NCBI RefSeq assembly: GCF_021404465.1
Contig: NZ_JABFTT010000006.1
Location: 186,001 to 250,000, forward strand
Direction of reading: 5' to 3'
DNA length: 64,000 nucleotides
Origin: Billgrantia zhangzhouensis
Lineage (GTDB): Bacteria > Pseudomonadota > Gammaproteobacteria > Pseudomonadales > Halomonadaceae
The notes beneath the pieces were generated by a model, which saw nothing but the letters and a program-made list of their open reading frames with translations, was not told the origin of the DNA and did not search any database. Of this stretch, positions 61,501-64,000 are shown in pieces. The position numbers were made by a program, and so were the translations under genes. Every line of letters begins with the position of its first letter. Positions within the stretch are counted from its first letter, which is position 1.

Positions 61501-61576
61501 CACCCTGGTCGCGGTACCGGTGCTCTACGCCCTGCTGTTCGGAATTCGGCCATCGCCAGGGCATGCTTCGCGATGA
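58529..61576 (+). CDS. RND efflux inner-membrane permease (VexF-like)
   Basis: 1015 residues, the full length of a hydrophobe/amphiphile efflux RND pump with 12 helices and two large periplasmic loops. The proton-relay acid is in LIIAMGMLVDNAIVVTEGML (helix 4) and the counterpart lysine in SGMLMKNGIVLLDEID (helix 10). FVKQAFFPASNTPIFFLHYQLPQGT starts the second periplasmic loop. It follows the adaptor by nine bases. Acts with TolC encoded elsewhere; probable substrates are amphiphilic drugs, bile salts or similar. Confidence 0.96.
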   Translation: MDIARTAIDRPVQTWLIILACLLGGLWAMLTLGRLEDPSFTLKTAIITTPYPGANAEQVEQEVTERLESAIQQLPAVDYVRSRSRPGISEVEVEIKRAYPSRNMPQLWDELRRKIGDAQASLPPGAGPSLVNDDFGDVYGIYYAITAPELSDAEIRDLSRFLRRELLTVNGVAKVTTAGERSEALYLDLDSERLASLGVPLEQVIETLRAASAIAESGAITLDERRLRIAFSQQLASPAHLEELRIGRPGTTEQIRLGDIATIRRSATELPDHLIRFNGEPAFTLAVAGVADVNIVEVGQAVDARLHELQERIPLGVELHPIYEQHRVVDDAIGSFLVNLALAVAIVIGVLCLFMGWRAGLVVGATLLLTVLGTLLFMRMLGLEMERISLGALIIAMGMLVDNAIVVTEGMLVGMQRGANARDAASDAAKRTQIPLLGATVIGIMAFAGIGLSPDTTGDLLFSLFAVIAVSLLLSWVLAITVTPLLGHYLLRTVHEAKTPYTGRLYRGYRRLLEGVLRWRLLTLLSLILFTAGCIFAFGFVKQAFFPASNTPIFFLHYQLPQGTDIRATDRHMQGLDDFLRAQPEVLSVTQFVGRGASRFVLTYTPERPSSSYGLFMIRTAERDQIEPLAARLRQRLDVHHPDAQARIERLMFGPNVVSIEARFSGPDPVMLRYLGDQAKAIMEREPLVTDIVDDWRQRELVLEPVFDEERARMAGVQRDTAMRALQFATTGIQAALYRENDRLLPIVLRPPEHERLDVTRLHERQLESANGNVPIPLRQIIERFDTTSEESVIRRRDRMRTLTVQASTVSGVTASEGLSRIRAPIEAIPLPLGYRLEWGGEYEASGRSRASLRAQLPLGFLAMLVISVLLFGKWRQPLILWLVVPMSICGVVIGLLASGMPFTFTALLGLLSLSGMLMKNGIVLLDEIDAQIREGKPGCPAVVEASVSRLRPVVLAAGTTILGMLPLLGDAFFASMAATIMGGLAFATLLTLVAVPVLYALLFGIRPSPGHASR

Positions 61577-61587
61577 GAGTGTGGACA

Positions 61588-62511
61588 CTACAGCTCACGA
61601 CTCCAAACCTGGCCTACCAGATCCTTGCCGAAGCTGTGATGGGGCTCTTCCTCCACCAGTTCGAATCCTGCTTTTTCATAGAGCCGGCGCGCATCGGTCA
61701 GTACGCTGTTGGTCCACAGCATCATCTTCCGGTAGCCGACCTGGCGGGCGAACCTGAGACACTCATCCACCAAGCGGCTGCCGATGCCATGCCCACGGGC
61801 AGAGGGGTCGACGTAGAGCAGCCGCAGCTTTGCGGTCGCGTCGTCTTCCCGGACGACGAACACCGACCCAACGACGACCCCATCCTTTTCGGCGATCCAG
61901 CACCGCTCCCAGCGCGGATCGAAATTGCGCAGGTACTTGGCTACGATCTCCGCGATCAACGCTTCGTACTCCTCGTTCCAGCCGTACTCCTGCGCGTAGA
62001 GCACCGCCTGCCGGTGTACGATCCAGCCCATGTCGCCAGGCTGTGGGTCGCGCAGCAGATAACTCGAGCCGGCTTCTCCGAGCAGCCGCCTGATCCGGTT
62101 CATTGCTTCGATCAACTGATGCTGCTCCGGCTCCGTGAGCTGCTTCAGCATGCCGACGACCTCGCGTTGCGAAGCCTCGTCCAGCGGCCGGAATGTCGCC
62201 AGTCCCTGATCCGTGAGCTGTAGCTGCGCCGCCCGTCTGTCGGAGGGCGAGGGGGTCTTGGTAATGAGCCCCTGCTTTTCGAAGCCCTTCAGCACCCGGC
62301 TCACATAGCCGGCGTTGAGACCAAGCTCGCGGCAGATATCGGCGCTGGTAAGCATCGGCCGGTGCGCCAGCTCGTACAGGATGCGGACTTCCGTCAGCGA
62401 GAACTGGCTCTCCAGAAGGTGCTCGTGCAAGACCCCAATCTGCCGCGTGTAGAAACGATTGAAGCTGCGTACGGTCCCGGCCCGCTCGTTTAGGTCTTGC
62501 TCTGCGCTCAT
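61588..62511 (-). CDS. Bifunctional MarR-family regulator / GNAT acetyltransferase
   Basis: 307 residues. MarR domain at residues about 1-145 (TSADICRELGLNAGYVSRVLKGFEKQGLITKTPSPSDRRAAQLQLTDQG) fused to a GNAT domain at about 150-307 (LRLLYVDPSARGHGIGSRLVDECLRFARQVGYRKMMLWTNSVLTDARRLYEKAGFELV). This fusion is a known family. The ATG at 62511 lies 16 bp from a strong inverted repeat in the divergent gap shared with the DUF899 gene, so it likely controls both genes. Confidence 0.94.
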   Translation of the reverse strand: MSAEQDLNERAGTVRSFNRFYTRQIGVLHEHLLESQFSLTEVRILYELAHRPMLTSADICRELGLNAGYVSRVLKGFEKQGLITKTPSPSDRRAAQLQLTDQGLATFRPLDEASQREVVGMLKQLTEPEQHQLIEAMNRIRRLLGEAGSSYLLRDPQPGDMGWIVHRQAVLYAQEYGWNEEYEALIAEIVAKYLRNFDPRWERCWIAEKDGVVVGSVFVVREDDATAKLRLLYVDPSARGHGIGSRLVDECLRFARQVGYRKMMLWTNSVLTDARRLYEKAGFELVEEEPHHSFGKDLVGQVWSREL

Positions 62512-62527
62512 GGGAGACTCTCTATTT

Positions 62528-62565
62528 GATTGCCTAAAGCAAATAATTAGTTGCTTTTAGCAATC
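62528..62565. promoter_or_regulatory. Inverted repeat, candidate operator for the MarR-GNAT protein
   Basis: GATTGCCTAAAGCAA at 62528-62542 faces TTGCTTTTAGCAATC at 62551-62565 (13 of 15 pair, eight-base spacer). Each arm also contains a half-palindrome (TTGC...GCAA), so it may be two adjacent sites. AT-rich, in the only promoter gap of the divergent pair. Confidence 0.68.
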
Positions 62566-62653
62566 ATGTCAACAAGTGCAACACTGCCCACCTGTCGAAT
62601 CCAGCCCCCGCAGGACGACTACCTCGTGCAACGTCAGCACAGGAGGAATCCTC

Positions 62654-63385
62654 ATGTCAGTGCATGATGAAATGTCCCACCCCGTCGTATCCCGCGAAAA
62701 ATGGCTAACCGCCCGCAAGGAACTGTTGGCAAGGGAAAAGGAGCTCACCCGCCTGCGCGACGACCTAAGCGCCAAACGTCGCGCCTTGCCGTGGGTGAAG
62801 ATCGAGAAGGAATATGTCTTCGATACGCTCGGTGGCCACATGACGCTCGCCGATCTGTTCGACGGGCGCAGCCAGTTAATCGTCCATCACTTCATGTTCG
62901 GCCCCGGTTGGGAAGCGGGCTGCATCGGCTGTTCCTTCGCTGCCGATCATATCGAAGGCACGCTGGTGCATCTCAAGCATCACGATGTGAGCCTGGTACG
63001 GGTCTCTCGTGCTCCACTCGCCGAGATCGAGGCCTACCGCCAGCGCATGGGCTGGCGTGCAAAGTGGGTATCTTCATATGGCAGCGACTTCAATTACGAC
63101 TTCCATGTCTCGTTCCGGCCTGAAGAGATCGCCAAGGGCGAGGTCACTTACAACTACGCCACAAGCAACGTCTCGATCGAGGATCTGAGCGGCCTCAGCG
63201 TGTTCTACCGCGATACCAGCGGAGATATCTTCCACACCTATTCGACCTACGGGCGCGGCGACGAACTCGTCGACAGCACCTATATGCTGCTCGACATGAC
63301 GCCAAAGGGCCGTAACGAAACGGGTCCCCACCACAACCTGATGGACTGGGTGAAACGCCACGACGAGTACGAATCAGCGAGATAG
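62654..63385 (+). CDS. DUF899-family thioredoxin-like protein
   Basis: 243 residues. VSREKWLTARKELLAREKELTRLRDDLSAKRRALPWVKIEKEYVFDT and LADLFDGRSQLIVHHFMFGPGWEAGCIGCSFAADHIEG are hallmarks of DUF899, a thioredoxin-like family of unknown role; the CIGC pair sits in the active-site position. AGGAGGAA precedes the ATG at 62654; a longer reading runs into the operator. Its expression is probably controlled by the divergent MarR-GNAT protein. Could be a redox enzyme. Confidence 0.9.
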   Translation: MSVHDEMSHPVVSREKWLTARKELLAREKELTRLRDDLSAKRRALPWVKIEKEYVFDTLGGHMTLADLFDGRSQLIVHHFMFGPGWEAGCIGCSFAADHIEGTLVHLKHHDVSLVRVSRAPLAEIEAYRQRMGWRAKWVSSYGSDFNYDFHVSFRPEEIAKGEVTYNYATSNVSIEDLSGLSVFYRDTSGDIFHTYSTYGRGDELVDSTYMLLDMTPKGRNETGPHHNLMDWVKRHDEYESAR

Positions 63386-63437
63386 AGTGTGAGCCTCATC
63401 AGCGCTGCGCCCTGCTCGGCTGAGGCGCTACGCCGGC

Positions 63438-64000
63438 CTACGGTTGGCCCTCTCGACCGTAACGCCGCCGCACATGGTCGAGATAGCCGCCCGGCGTCAG
63501 GCCGGTCACGGCCTTGAAGTCGTGGATGAAGTGGGCCTGGTCGAAGTAGCCGGCGACGAAGGCGGTATCTGTCAGCAAAGCGGTTGCCCCACCCTGCTTG
63601 ATCAGCTGGCGACTGTGGGCGACACGCAGCAGACGGGCGTAGCGCTTGGGCGAGAGACCCACATGGTGCTGGAACAACCGCTCCAGGCGGCGCTGGCCAA
63701 ACGGCAGCTCCTCCACCAGCGCGGCGATACTGGCCTGGCCTTGGTGGCGTTGTAGCCAGGCAAGCGATGTCCTCAGGGCCGGCACCTCCGGTGCGCCGTG
63801 CCGCTGCAATCTCTCAGCAAGATAATTCTCCAGCAGCACAATACGCCCCGCCAGAGCAGGTGTCTCAAGCAGCCGCTCGTGCAGCGCCTCGAGTTCGAGC
63901 CGGCGCAGGGCCTCGCCGGGCGTGAGCGCTTCACCCGCCAGGCTCGATAGCGCCTCGCCAATGAACGGATACGCCATGCCCGGCTGAAAGTGCACCCCGA
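63438..64000 (-). CDS. AraC-family regulator, 5' end beyond the window
   Basis: C-terminal 187 residues of an AraC/XylS regulator. GVHFQPGMAYPFIG is the end of a DUF6597-like N-terminal domain, and the double HTH is at the C-terminus (IAALVEELPFGQRRLERLFQHHVGLSPKRYARLLRVAHS ... LLTDTAFVAGYFDQAHFIHDFKAVTGLTPGGYL). The frame is open through the window edge, so the GTG at 63995 is not the true start. Convergent with the DUF899 gene. Confidence 0.9.
   Translation of the reverse strand, partial: GVHFQPGMAYPFIGEALSSLAGEALTPGEALRRLELEALHERLLETPALAGRIVLLENYLAERLQRHGAPEVPALRTSLAWLQRHQGQASIAALVEELPFGQRRLERLFQHHVGLSPKRYARLLRVAHSRQLIKQGGATALLTDTAFVAGYFDQAHFIHDFKAVTGLTPGGYLDHVRRRYGREGQP

Overview
This is GC-rich (mostly about 60-65% GC) chromosomal DNA of a gammaproteobacterium. 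The trpI/trpBA arrangement, the Ysc-type secretion genes and the dense set of small detoxification operons fit Halomonadaceae or a close relative of Pseudomonas. That placement is inferred from gene content; no rRNA or tRNA gene was seen.

Region 1 (1-14.4 kb, all minus strand) is the edge of a type III secretion (T3SS) locus. Reading right to left it holds a giant 3020-residue protein, a MidA-type methyltransferase with an extra C-terminal module, a 67-residue protein, then sctD, sctX, sctY and sctV; sctV runs off the left edge. The giant protein and the methyltransferase share a sequence module (PAGYxVHF ... DGxIxWP ... YIVV). In the giant this module lies between two blocks of octapeptide repeats. 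A 130-bp MITE-like element with IS5-type ends sits between the two genes. GC content drops to about 37-43% in the non-apparatus part. I regard this as the best candidate for an undescribed system: a T3SS-linked giant substrate with a dedicated modifying enzyme.

Region 2 (14.5-30.9 kb) is a patchwork of LysR/azoreductase pairs, cupin, nitroreductase, EamA exporter with a MarR regulator, DNA-alkylation repair (ogt, alkA), GNAT/PaiB-like genes with a MocR regulator, nfo, and trpI-trpBA.

Region 3 (31-43.9 kb) holds a LysR/FMN-reductase/MFS block, an SDR/TetR pair with two clear operators, a DHA2 exporter with an XRE regulator, a lone tnpB element with a predicted right-end RNA, another MFS gene, ada with a GNAT gene, and an SDR. 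Region 4 (43.9-48.1 kb) is a small glycosyltransferase/VOC/ArsR/P450/monooxygenase cassette framed by two near-identical hairpins.

Region 5 (48.1-64 kb) holds GST, a WYL regulator, an ECF41 sigma operon with a recognisable self-promoter, a third LysR/azoreductase pair, an arsH-MFS-PadR unit with two palindromic operators, a TetR-controlled RND pump, a MarR-GNAT fusion facing a DUF899 gene, and a partial AraC gene. Much of regions 2-5 is a redox and xenobiotic defence repertoire: five flavodoxin-like reductases, a nitroreductase, two ABM monooxygenases, three VOC proteins, GST, P450 and several exporters. Most of these units are regulated locally by an adjacent repressor or activator.
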